From 630D-37 sp037478835 (GTDB lineage Bacteria; Chloroflexota; Anaerolineae; Anaerolineales; Villigracilaceae), in contig JBBFLV010000003.1 in the NCBI GenBank assembly GCA_037478835.1, positions 124,001 through 188,000 on the forward strand: DNA of 64,000 nt, given 5' to 3'. The position numbers and the translations under genes were made by a program. The notes below the pieces were generated by a model, which saw nothing but the letters and a program-made list of their open reading frames with translations, was not told the DNA's origin and searched no databases. This document shows, one piece after another, positions 17,090 through 25,654 of the stretch (position 1 is its first letter; each line of letters starts with the position of its first letter).

Positions 17090-18574
17090 TTATCCTCGCT
17101 CTTTAAATTTTTCCCATCCCTTGCCACCGATCAATCCGCCTAGCTCTTCAACGCTGAGCGAAGTGGCATCCAGCGGGGGCGAAATGTGCCCGCTGAAGAA
17201 AACCAGGACACGATCACTATACTGTAAAATCTCTTCCAGGTCGGAGGAGATGAAGAGGATCGCCGTGCCCTCTCGGCAGCGTTCTTTCAGGCGCGACCAG
17301 ATGTAAATCGAAGATTCCACATCCAGGCCGCGCGTGGGATGCTCCAGCAAGAGCAGTGAAAGAGGCTGACGCAGAAGCGCCAGCAAGGCGCGCTGCTGAT
17401 TGCCCCCGGAGAGCGCTTCCACCGGCGTCTGCGGCCTGCCTTTGATGTGATAGAGCGCAATGTGCTCTTCGGCCACCTGTTGGGCATAGGCGCGCTGCAA
17501 GAAGAACCCTCGCCTTTCGGCGGCTAGGAGGAAATGCTCGCTCAAGGTCAGGCCGGGCACCAACCCTTCTTCCAGGCGCGCCGCCGGCAGAAACTCAACC
17601 CCGGAGCGTTTGAACGCGTGGTAACTTTTTCCGCTCAACTCGCGGTCACCGATGAACACCTGCCCGGCGACCGGGCGCACCAGGCCGGCGCAGGCGCGCA
17701 GGAACAGCCCCTGTCCGCTTCCTTCCATTCCGGCCAGGCCGATTGTCTCGCCGGCATAGACTTCCAGATCGGCCGGCGTCATGCGCAGGCGGGCATCTTC
17801 GATCACCACCCCGCGCAAGCGGAGCACTACTCTGGGGGCGGTGAAAGATTGGCGGGGCATGGGCTGAATCTCGCGCCCGAACATCATCTCGACCAACTTG
17901 GCCGTATCATAAGGCGGGGTCATTTCCCCTACCAATTGGCCGGCACGCAGCACCGCCACCCGATGACACAATTCTTCCACTTCCTCCAGCTTATGGGAGA
18001 CAAACAAAACGGTTTTTCCCTCTTCTGCCAGTCGGCGCAGGGTGGCGAAGAGTTTTTCCTTCTGGGCCGCGCTGATGCCCGTGGTGGGCTCATCCAGGAT
18101 CAGCACGCGCGCCCCCAGCCAAAGCAGGCGCAAAATTTCCAATTGCTGGCGTTCGCCGACGGTGAGCGATTCCACGTAGGCAAACGGATCGAGAGAGAAA
18201 TCGTATTGGCGATTGAGGCGTTCAAACTCGGCCAGCGCTTCCGAGCGCCGCAGGAGAAGTCCCCCTTCCCGACCGAGCAGAAAGTTATCGATCACCCGCA
18301 TGGGAGGGAAATCGAGAGGGTCCTGATGAAGCATTCCGATGCCATAACGGATGGCATCGGCGGGCGAGCGGATCGCAACCGGACGATCATCGAGCAGGAT
18401 TTCTCCGGCATCTGCCTGAATGAAACCGGAGAGGATCTTCATCAGGGTGCTTTTCCCGGCGCCGTTTTCCCCCAAAAGTCCCTGAATGGTGCCGGCCGGG
18501 ATGGTCAGGGTAATATCGTTGTTGGCATGAACCGGACCAAAGTGCTTGTGGATATGACGCAGTTCAACCTTCAT
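17090..18574 (-). CDS. BMP/nucleoside-type ABC transporter ATP-binding protein (system 2)
   Basis: A 494-residue two-domain ATPase of the RbsA/YufO type. The N-terminal half is canonical (GENGAGKST Walker A, LTVGERQQLEILRLL signature, LILDEPTTGIS Walker B) and the C-terminal half is degenerate (GMEGSGQGLFLRA, LSGGNQQRALLALL, EHPTRGLD). In system 2 the gene order is receptor-ATPase-permease-permease, whereas in system 1 it is permease-permease-receptor-ATPase, so the two are not a simple recent copy of each other. Confidence 0.93.
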   Translation of the reverse strand: MKVELRHIHKHFGPVHANNDITLTIPAGTIQGLLGENGAGKSTLMKILSGFIQADAGEILLDDRPVAIRSPADAIRYGIGMLHQDPLDFPPMRVIDNFLLGREGGLLLRRSEALAEFERLNRQYDFSLDPFAYVESLTVGERQQLEILRLLWLGARVLILDEPTTGISAAQKEKLFATLRRLAEEGKTVLFVSHKLEEVEELCHRVAVLRAGQLVGEMTPPYDTAKLVEMMFGREIQPMPRQSFTAPRVVLRLRGVVIEDARLRMTPADLEVYAGETIGLAGMEGSGQGLFLRACAGLVRPVAGQVFIGDRELSGKSYHAFKRSGVEFLPAARLEEGLVPGLTLSEHFLLAAERRGFFLQRAYAQQVAEEHIALYHIKGRPQTPVEALSGGNQQRALLALLRQPLSLLLLEHPTRGLDVESSIYIWSRLKERCREGTAILFISSDLEEILQYSDRVLVFFSGHISPPLDATSLSVEELGGLIGGKGWEKFKERG

Positions 18575-18629
18575 GGAGCACCTATGAAAAAGGGGGAAGG
18601 CGCATGGCCTCCCCCCTCAGGGGTTGCGT

Positions 18630-19835
18630 TTACTGTTGTGGCACGCTCTGGCCTTCCATGCCTTCGAGCAGTTGCGGCAGGTACCAGACCTGCTGATCGG
18701 TGGCTACTTCGCCCTCTTTGAGGTAGACGGTGCCATCCTGCAGGTTCAGCGGCCCGGTCCACAGGTTCAGGCCACCGGCCAGCTCGGAAATGAACTGATC
18801 CACCAGTTTGGATGCCTCTTCGGAGAGCGCTTTGCCCTTCACGAAGCCCACTGCGCTGGTATCGGGGTTGTTGATGTCCTTCCAATCCGGCCCGGCCCAG
18901 ACGAACTGGGATTGCCACTTGCCCTCGGTCGCCGCTTTGATGGCCTTTAGATATTCCGGACCCCAGTTGAAGTAAGGCACACCCAGACAGACATCCGGGG
19001 CTTCTTCACAGGATCCGATGAAGTCGTAGGGAATTGCCCAAACGGCTTTGCCGGCATCGTGGGCCTTCTTGGCCTCGGTTAGGGCTTCGGTGGTATCAAT
19101 GCCGGAGATGATCACGTCGTAGCCGCTGTTGATGAAATCATTGGCGACCTGCGTCGGGTCGGAGGTGACGCCGGGGATGTTGAACCAGAAGCCGATCCAG
19201 GTCACCTTGAAGGCCAGGTCTTTGGCGTCCTTGTTCAGGTACTTCGTCCAGCAATATTTGGCGCCCAGATAAGCAGAAGCGGCCAGGCGGCGCGTTTCAT
19301 CATTGATCAGCGGGCCAAGGTAACCGATCTTGCCGGTTTGCGTGGTGAGCGCGGCGGCGCAGCCGGCGATCATCTTGCCGTATTCCATGCGCCCCATGAT
19401 GTTGACCATGTTCGGAATCTCGACGTAGGCCTTGCCTTCCTTCCAGACCTGATCGCCGGAAGCCATGATCACGAAGATATCCGGATGCGCCTTGGCAAAC
19501 TTGGTGGATTCATCCTTCATGTCATCCGAGTTGAAGATGATGAGCTTGGCGCCTTGCGCTACCAGCTCTTCCGCCAGCTGGGAGGCGGCGGTGCCGGGGC
19601 GATCGGCCGGATTGACCTTATCCAGGTAGATCATCTTCGCGCCCAGCTTCTGCTCGACGTATTTGCCGGCCTCATAGTGTGCCTGGCTCCAACCGCGATC
19701 GTTATACGGTCCGACCAGGAGCATACCGAAGACAAATGGTTCTTTTGTGGGAGTGGGGGTGGGGGCAGCACAGGCGCTCAGGATCAAGCTCAAGCCTACG
19801 AGCGCACCGAACAGGATGTACAGCGTCTTGCGCAT
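18630..19835 (-). CDS. BMP-family substrate-binding lipoprotein (system 2)
   Basis: A 401-residue receptor of the BMP family. The ATG at 19835 has a good GGAGGAG site and begins a lipoprotein signal ending in LILSAC, followed by the AAPTPTPTKEP linker; a longer frame to 19910 lacks these features at its end. The mature part begins FVFGMLLVGPYNDRGWSQAHY and contains the IGYLGPLINDETRRLAASAYLGA segment. Cysteines at NSDD-remote positions (CWTKYL, GSCEEAPDVC) may form disulfides. First gene of the transporter block. Confidence 0.92.
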   Translation of the reverse strand: MRKTLYILFGALVGLSLILSACAAPTPTPTKEPFVFGMLLVGPYNDRGWSQAHYEAGKYVEQKLGAKMIYLDKVNPADRPGTAASQLAEELVAQGAKLIIFNSDDMKDESTKFAKAHPDIFVIMASGDQVWKEGKAYVEIPNMVNIMGRMEYGKMIAGCAAALTTQTGKIGYLGPLINDETRRLAASAYLGAKYCWTKYLNKDAKDLAFKVTWIGFWFNIPGVTSDPTQVANDFINSGYDVIISGIDTTEALTEAKKAHDAGKAVWAIPYDFIGSCEEAPDVCLGVPYFNWGPEYLKAIKAATEGKWQSQFVWAGPDWKDINNPDTSAVGFVKGKALSEEASKLVDQFISELAGGLNLWTGPLNLQDGTVYLKEGEVATDQQVWYLPQLLEGMEGQSVPQQ

Positions 19836-19995
19836 ACAGAACTCCTCCTTTCGTTTCGGAAAAAGAATAGCAGGGGTCTTGCAGTCTCTAGGCGAGAGGA
19901 CATAAAACAATTTTTACCCTACCACCTCCTTCTGCTACGCAAGCGGGAAAAAGACGGTTACGGCTTGAAACTTGACTTTTTACAGAGTGTGTTGA

Positions 19996-22005
19996 TCATT
20001 TTACCACAATCGCCAGGTCGGCACATTGGAATTCCCGCCGTACTTCAGCCTGCACTTCGCTCGGCAGTTGAACCTCGCGGTGAACGCGCTGCCACAGGCG
20101 ACATAGCGGCGGCGCAACGAAGCGCGGGGAAACACCGTAGGCCTGTTGCGAGAGCTTCAGCGCCTGTGACCACTCGCCAAGGTGCGCATAGGCTTCGATG
20201 AAAGGGAAGTATTCCAGTGGATCGTTGGGGTGATCTCCCAGGCGAAAGGCTTTCTCGGCCAGGCTCACCACCTGTGACCAGTCTTTTTTCTGGCGCGCCA
20301 GGTCGGCTTTTTGGAAGTAGTAGCACCAGCCGTGTGGTGGCTCCGGTCCGTAAATGGAGGGCATCCGCGCCGAGGCCTGGTCGGAGATCCAGCGCGCATC
20401 GGAGAGGAGTAAGGCCTCACGCATCAGGCTTTCCACCGGGATCATGCGGTTGGCGCTTTCGATCTCCGCATCCAGGAAGCGCAGGCAGCCGGGTGGTTGG
20501 AAATAGAAAGCTACCACCTGCGAGGTTGAACCTTCAAACGTGCCGGCCAGGAAGCTATAACGCACCGGCCGATCGGGTTGGAGCGAGGGGAGCGCACCGC
20601 CCAAACGGTTGGTAGGGTAAAACAGGGCGTAAGGGATGGAAGTAGAGCGCAGATCGGGGGCATAAATCCAGTTTAAGGCCGCGGCTAATGAGTTGTCGGC
20701 ATAGAAGTTTAACGCGCCCTCGTTGATCAAGACGATCGTGTTGGGTGCCAGAGAAGGAGCGCGCCAGGTCATCTGCCAGAACATTGTCCGTTGTACTTTC
20801 CAGTCACGCTGATAGAGATCGGCCCACAGGAACTGACGTCCGCTTGCCAGCGCTACCAAGAACAATGCTAGCCCCCAACGTAGGCCGCGTGGACGGAGAT
20901 AGCCCAGCGCGCCGCTCAACAAAAGGCTCATACCGAACAGAAAGGGCAAGGTGAAACGATTGGCGGGGAAATAGACACTAATTCTCAGCTCTGCCAGCCA
21001 GAACGGCCAGCCGGCCAGGAAGAGTGCAATCAGGCCGACCAGGATCGGGGAAGGGGGGGGGAGGGCCTGGGGTGTGCGTCGCCGATTCCATAGGAAGAGG
21101 ACCACAGTACCTGCGGAAAATATCACCACACCCCAAAAGATCATGGTCGTTCTGAGGCCATCTACCTGCGGACGCGCCAAGGGGAAAAGGCGCAGCCAGC
21201 CATCTACAAGCACTGTTTTCAGAGAGAGCAGGATCGTCTGCAGCAGTTGCCACAGGGTGGGGAAAAAAGCCTCTTTCAAATGATCCAAAAGGCCGGTCTG
21301 GTAGACCTGATTATTGAAAACGAACAGGCGCCACAGCACGGCAATCAGCCAGAGGGTAGCGAATGGGAGCCAAACGCGCACCAGGTGTTTGTGAAGGGAA
21401 AGCGATTCGTCGCGCGAACGCAAATATGCCCAGAGCAGGAAGAGGCGCACCAGCTCCAGGAAGAAGAAGTATTCCATCATCCACAGATTCAGTGCCGAGG
21501 CGAACAGGGCGGCGATCAACCAGAATGGGCGATGCGCCGATCTCTCTACCCCCTGCAACATCGCCCATAGCGAAAAGAGGAACAGCGAGAGGACAATGAA
21601 AAAGTGACTATATACATAAGCAACCCATTGCTGATTGAAGCCCGGATAGAGCAGGAAGAAAGCACTCGCCCAGAAGACCATCTCTTCCTGCCGTGGCCAG
21701 ATGCGCCGCAGGAGAATCCAGAAAAGCGCTGCCGTCACCCAGCGCCAGAAGAGGGCAAAGAGCTGCCAATAGAGTGGCACTTGCGGGATGACCTCCGTGG
21801 TCAGCCGATAGAGCATCCCCCAGAGCGGGCGGTTGGTGGAAAAATAGCGCTCCATGGCCTCCGGTCCCAATTGGTAGCGGATCCAGGACATCGGCAGATC
21901 GTCCCAATAGAAACCTAAAAAGGGGATGAGCAGGCCGTAGGCTAAGAGCGCAAGCAGGAACAGGGTGAAGAGGGGATGATGCAGAAACGGAAGCCGTTTG
22001 GACAT
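19996..22005 (-). CDS. Large polytopic membrane protein, GT-C-like, with soluble C-terminal region
   Basis: A 669-residue protein with about ten or eleven hydrophobic segments in residues 1-400, then a soluble part of about 250 residues. The first extracytoplasmic loop carries FYWDDLPMSW, an acidic pair at the place where GT-C glycosyltransferases (PMT/ArnT type) keep their catalytic aspartates. Residues about 580-640 look like one or two TPR-type helix pairs (DWSQVVSLAEKAFRLGD, EWSQALKLSQQAYGVSP). I do not recognise a named family. It starts 3 bases after the stop of the membrane phosphodiesterase gene, which suggests a joint envelope role. Confidence 0.65.
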   Translation of the reverse strand: MSKRLPFLHHPLFTLFLLALLAYGLLIPFLGFYWDDLPMSWIRYQLGPEAMERYFSTNRPLWGMLYRLTTEVIPQVPLYWQLFALFWRWVTAALFWILLRRIWPRQEEMVFWASAFFLLYPGFNQQWVAYVYSHFFIVLSLFLFSLWAMLQGVERSAHRPFWLIAALFASALNLWMMEYFFFLELVRLFLLWAYLRSRDESLSLHKHLVRVWLPFATLWLIAVLWRLFVFNNQVYQTGLLDHLKEAFFPTLWQLLQTILLSLKTVLVDGWLRLFPLARPQVDGLRTTMIFWGVVIFSAGTVVLFLWNRRRTPQALPPPSPILVGLIALFLAGWPFWLAELRISVYFPANRFTLPFLFGMSLLLSGALGYLRPRGLRWGLALFLVALASGRQFLWADLYQRDWKVQRTMFWQMTWRAPSLAPNTIVLINEGALNFYADNSLAAALNWIYAPDLRSTSIPYALFYPTNRLGGALPSLQPDRPVRYSFLAGTFEGSTSQVVAFYFQPPGCLRFLDAEIESANRMIPVESLMREALLLSDARWISDQASARMPSIYGPEPPHGWCYYFQKADLARQKKDWSQVVSLAEKAFRLGDHPNDPLEYFPFIEAYAHLGEWSQALKLSQQAYGVSPRFVAPPLCRLWQRVHREVQLPSEVQAEVRREFQCADLAIVVK

Positions 22006-22007
22006 GA

Positions 22008-23639
22008 TTATGTACTACGGGTTGTAAAAATCCGCATCGCAAGGGTGGCCAGGGCCGCGAAGATCGGTCCCAATACGGCCAGGAGTAGCGACTGGATGGT
22101 GGCCAGGAAACCTGTGAAGAGGATGCGAAAGTGAGGCAGTGTCCAGGTGATGAGAGCGCCGTTCCAGATAAAAGAGAGCAGGAGGGGAAGAGCCGTCAGG
22201 AAAAGGCTCAGGTAGGTGAAATGTAAAAGGGTCTCGGTAGCTTCGCGCCGGGTCCCTATGCGAGTGCGCAGGAGGCCGAAGCTCAGGAGGGCACCCAGGC
22301 CGAAGGCCAAGATCGTGCTCCGGGCCGCCGCGGTGATCAGGTCCTCTGCACTTGAAACCGGACTCAGCGAATAGGTACGCCCCTGGAGCAAGGCATAGTC
22401 TAGGTGGAAGAGGAGTATGTAAAGTAGTGCTCCGGCGGCCAGTGCAGGACGTTGACGGGTGAGGCGGAACAAGGGCAGGAGGATGAGAAGAAGCAGGGAG
22501 AGTCCCAGCGCGGTGCGGGGGAGGCGTTCGCGCCAAAGGCGCTGCCGACGTGCCGCTTCCAGGGCTTGCTGAAAGGCCCTGACCGGTTCGTCGCTTGCCG
22601 CAGGCGGAGATACAGGAACACCGATAGCTTGGGAGTAGGCGCGAAGCAGTTGTTCTTGCTGGAGGCGCTCCGCGGCGCGCACGGCATCCACCTGATCGGG
22701 AGTGAGAGTGAGCATCTCGGTGAGCACGCGCCCTTGCGTGGCCGCCGGCAGATTGAGCCCCAGCAGCGCAGCAACGGTGGGGGCAATATCCACCTGTTGT
22801 ACCTCTGCGTAATGGCCGGGACGGACGCCGGCACCCACCAGCACCAGCGGCTCGGTCAGGGCGTCGCTTTCATCTCCGCCGTGCCCACCGCGAGAGATAT
22901 GCCCGTGATCCGAAACAATCAGGAGGGTATCGCGCTCTGGATCGAGCAAAGCACCGATCTGGCGCAAAAGCCCATCAACGCGCGCCGCGGCCTGATTCCA
23001 GCGCGGATCGCGCGGGCCACCCTCGTTATGACCGGCGTAATCCACCTGGTCGAAGTGCACCAGGATGAAATCGGCGGTGCGCTCTTGTAACCAGGGAAGC
23101 ACGGCGGACAGTACCTGTTGATCGGCGGTGTGATCTTCCAGAGGGGTATAGAACGAGAGGGTAACTGCCTGCTGGGGGATAAGCCGTTCAAACCAGTTCA
23201 GGCCGGCGACCGCCGTGCGCAGCCCGGCGCGATGGGCGGCGGTGAAGAGATTGTCTTGAGCCCAGGTGGGGGTCTGCTCGTAGGGCAGGTTCATCACCGG
23301 TCCGCCGTTGAGTTCCGGCCAGGCGCCGATCAGGAGCACGCCATAGCCAGGGGTGGAATAGGAAGGCGGACGGGAATGGACGGTGGCCGAAGCGCCGCGA
23401 GCGCGCAATTCGTTGAGATAGGGCATCACCTGGGGATCGAGCGAAGTATCCAGCCGCAAGCCGTCCACCAACACGAAGATCAGACGTGAGGTCAAGCGCG
23501 TTGGCAATGGATCGCCTGGAGGGAGCGGCTCGCTCAGAGGGGAGCGATAGGCATAGAGCGAATCCATCAGCGCGTTGGACCAGAAATAGGCCAGAACGGC
23601 GATCAGCAACAAGGGAAGGATCAGTCGCAAGAAACGCAT
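22008..23639 (-). CDS. Membrane-anchored type I phosphodiesterase / alkaline-phosphatase superfamily protein
   Basis: A 543-residue protein with an N-terminal anchor, an extracytoplasmic alkaline-phosphatase-superfamily domain (residues about 45-320) and about six C-terminal membrane segments. Metal-site motifs are LVDGLRLD, the PSYSTPGY nucleophile region (Ser/Thr), HFDQVDYAGH and SDHGHISRGGHGG. A soluble phosphatase fold followed by many membrane segments recalls GPI-ethanolamine-phosphate transferases. The frame opens at 23699, but the ATG at 23639, next to the upstream stop, starts the membrane anchor. It probably modifies or hydrolyses a phosphodiester on an envelope glycolipid; this is inference. 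Confidence 0.82.
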   Translation of the reverse strand: MRFLRLILPLLLIAVLAYFWSNALMDSLYAYRSPLSEPLPPGDPLPTRLTSRLIFVLVDGLRLDTSLDPQVMPYLNELRARGASATVHSRPPSYSTPGYGVLLIGAWPELNGGPVMNLPYEQTPTWAQDNLFTAAHRAGLRTAVAGLNWFERLIPQQAVTLSFYTPLEDHTADQQVLSAVLPWLQERTADFILVHFDQVDYAGHNEGGPRDPRWNQAAARVDGLLRQIGALLDPERDTLLIVSDHGHISRGGHGGDESDALTEPLVLVGAGVRPGHYAEVQQVDIAPTVAALLGLNLPAATQGRVLTEMLTLTPDQVDAVRAAERLQQEQLLRAYSQAIGVPVSPPAASDEPVRAFQQALEAARRQRLWRERLPRTALGLSLLLLILLPLFRLTRQRPALAAGALLYILLFHLDYALLQGRTYSLSPVSSAEDLITAAARSTILAFGLGALLSFGLLRTRIGTRREATETLLHFTYLSLFLTALPLLLSFIWNGALITWTLPHFRILFTGFLATIQSLLLAVLGPIFAALATLAMRIFTTRST

Positions 23640-23641
23640 GT

Positions 23642-24682
23642 TTAGTGACTCACCCGAAGTACTTTGGCCCCGCGGATGCGCCCCTGTTTCAGTTCCCAAA
23701 GGGCGCGATTGGCGGCCTCCAGGGGATATTCCTGAAATTCCGGGCGGATGCCGGCCTCTGCGGCCAAGTTGAGGAATTCGCGCACATCCCGGCGGGTGAC
23801 GTTGGCGACGCTTTTGATTTCTTTCTCCAGCCAGAGCTGCGAGGCGTAATCTAGCTCCAGCCAGCGTTCTTTATCGTGCTCTTCTTTCCGGATCGCATTG
23901 ATCACCAACCGACCACCCGGTGCGAGGTTTTTGAGCGCTTCCAGCACCGGTCGCCAGACGGGGGTGGTATCAATGATCGCCCGCAGTTTTTCAGGAGCGC
24001 GATCTTCAATGGCGCCGGCCCAAGTAGCGCCGAGCGAAAGGGCAAAGGCACGCTCCTGGGGATTGCGGCTGAAGACGTAGATCGGTGTTTGAGGATATAG
24101 ATAACGTACCAATTTCAATACCAAATGCGCCGAGGCGCCGAAGCCGGTCAGGCCGAGCGGTTCGCCATTCTGCAGGCCGGTCAGGCGCAGGGATCGGTAG
24201 CCGATGGCGCCGGCACAAAGCAGGGGCGCGGCCTCCGCATCCTCAAAGGTGGCCGGGATGGGATGCACGAACTCCGCCGGGGCCGTCATGTATTCGGCAT
24301 AGCCGCCGTGCGCATCGCGACCGGTGGCGCGGAAATGGGGGCATAGGTTCTCTTCCCCGCGCCGACAGGCATCACATTCCCCGCAGGCGGAGAAGATCCA
24401 GGCCACGCCCACCCGATCTCCTTCTTTGACTGCGGCTCCTGGCGGGGCCTGCTCGACAATTCCGACAACCTGATGACCAAGAACGATCGGGAAAAAGGCC
24501 GGCGATGTGCGTCCTTCGATCTCATCCAGCTCGGTGTGGCAGACGCCACAGGCGCGCACGCGGATCAGCACTTCTCCTTCCGCCGGACGCGGGATAGGAA
24601 CCTCACGCAGTTCCAGGGGGGAGGTTTCGGAGGCTTCGCCACTCAAGGAGGTAAGGCGAGGGAGGAGGAGGGCGCGCATCAT
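23642..24682 (-). CDS. Zinc-dependent alcohol dehydrogenase family protein
   Basis: A 346-residue medium-chain dehydrogenase. The catalytic zinc ligands are Cys in RACGVCHTELDE and His/Glu in VLGHQVVG; the structural zinc site is the four-cysteine loop CGECDACRRGEENLC. The nucleotide-binding segment LGLTGFGASAHLVLK departs from the classic GxGxxG, as in the AdhA/YahK-like subfamily. Two adjacent ATG codons could be used (24682 and 24679). The membrane phosphodiesterase follows 3 bases after its stop. Substrate and physiological direction are unknown. Confidence 0.9.
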   Translation of the reverse strand: MMRALLLPRLTSLSGEASETSPLELREVPIPRPAEGEVLIRVRACGVCHTELDEIEGRTSPAFFPIVLGHQVVGIVEQAPPGAAVKEGDRVGVAWIFSACGECDACRRGEENLCPHFRATGRDAHGGYAEYMTAPAEFVHPIPATFEDAEAAPLLCAGAIGYRSLRLTGLQNGEPLGLTGFGASAHLVLKLVRYLYPQTPIYVFSRNPQERAFALSLGATWAGAIEDRAPEKLRAIIDTTPVWRPVLEALKNLAPGGRLVINAIRKEEHDKERWLELDYASQLWLEKEIKSVANVTRRDVREFLNLAAEAGIRPEFQEYPLEAANRALWELKQGRIRGAKVLRVSH

Positions 24683-24689
24683 AATGAAT

Positions 24690-24770
24690 AGAGGGGTAGG
24701 ATTAGGAGGGTTAGAGGTTAGGAGGGTGAGAGGTTAGAAGGTAGGGGGTGGGAGGGTGTGGTTGAAGAAA
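24690..24770 (+). repeat. G-rich imperfect TTAGGAGGG tract
   Basis: The intergenic stretch upstream of the alcohol dehydrogenase is purine/G-rich on the plus strand and made of imperfect units such as TTAGGAGGG, TTAGAGG and TTAGAAGG, ending in TAGGGGGTGGGAGGG. It has many G-runs spaced by 2-6 bases, which could fold into a G-quadruplex. A reverse-complement tract with the shared word TTAGGAGGGT is found at 53358-53410. Confidence 0.65.
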
Positions 24771-24808
24771 AAGGACGAGCTTCTGGAGATCTCAGCCGAG
24801 CTTCCGTT

Positions 24809-25348
24809 TCATGCTTCTTTTTGCTTATGTGCTTCCAGGCCGAGGAAATCGATGCGTTTCCGGTTGAAGAGGCCGGCCGGAGTTTCCATGCGGAGCGTGG
24901 GGAAAAAGATCGCTCCGATCACGGCATTATAAATCGGAACAAAATCGCGCGTGCCCTCAAACATCACCGCCGCATAGTCGAATTTGCCGGGCAATTCCAG
25001 GATGCCGTTGATCTCATAAACCTGACTGGTCAGGAAGACGGGATGCTCCTGGAAGGAGAGGAAGCCTCCCCGCAGCAGCGAGATCGGCCCCAGGTCCTCC
25101 CTTCGCCCGGCGCAGACGACGAAGATCTGCGGCTTGAGCAGGCGCATGATCTCAAAACGGCCGACCAGCTTGGTCGGCATGTGAATGCGAGCCAAGCGTA
25201 CGTCATGCAATTCAACGTAAGAGCGCGTTGGATCGTTCAGCAAGCCGACAACGCCGGTGCTCGTTACCATCAGCTTGCCCACCGCGCGATAAGCCGAAGT
25301 GAGCAAGTCTACATTCACGAAACGGTGGGTGGTGCTAGCGGTTGCCAT
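24809..25348 (-). CDS. Conserved protein of unknown function (179 aa)
   Basis: I do not recognise this protein. It is 179 residues, soluble, without a signal peptide or membrane segment, and rich in beta-strand-like hydrophobic alternation (IFVVCAGRREDLG, YAAVMFEGTRDFVP). The coding frame has normal G+C and third-position bias, and it is placed last in a minus-strand run lepB-deoC-YgiT-like, 9 bases after the zinc-finger gene, so it is likely real and co-transcribed. There are no catalytic motifs I can point to. Confidence 0.75.
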   Translation of the reverse strand: MATASTTHRFVNVDLLTSAYRAVGKLMVTSTGVVGLLNDPTRSYVELHDVRLARIHMPTKLVGRFEIMRLLKPQIFVVCAGRREDLGPISLLRGGFLSFQEHPVFLTSQVYEINGILELPGKFDYAAVMFEGTRDFVPIYNAVIGAIFFPTLRMETPAGLFNRKRIDFLGLEAHKQKEA

Positions 25349-25357
25349 GAAGCCTCC

Positions 25358-25654
25358 TCAACGAGCCGTGCGTGTACTCGATGGGCGCGGGCGCGGCGAG
25401 CGTGGCAGGCGGGAGGCGCGACGCGAGGCACGCAGGGGATTCCCTACCGAAGGAGCCAGAAGCAGGTTAAGCCAGGAAATGGCGCGCGCATCATATTCCC
25501 GTCGCCCGCACACATCACAAATCCAGGCCGGGAAATTCGGCACGGTGATCAACTCCTCCCCTAACCAGGTGAGATACGTGATGTATTCCAAATGCATCAC
25601 GCCACTTTGGCATTCCGGGCAGGGGAAGGTTTGTTCAGGAAGATACTGGCTCAT
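25358..25654 (-). CDS. YgiT-type zinc-finger protein
   Basis: A 98-residue protein with two CxxC knuckles, CPECQSG near residue 12 and CDVCGRREYD near residue 46, the zinc ribbon found in YgiT/MqsA N-terminal domains. The MqsA helix-turn-helix antitoxin domain is missing; instead residues 70-98 form a basic Arg/Ser/Pro tail. Its ATG overlaps the deoC stop by 4 bases. No toxin partner is adjacent, so an antitoxin role is not supported. Confidence 0.82.
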   Translation of the reverse strand: MSQYLPEQTFPCPECQSGVMHLEYITYLTWLGEELITVPNFPAWICDVCGRREYDARAISWLNLLLAPSVGNPLRASRRASRLPRSPRPRPSSTRTAR

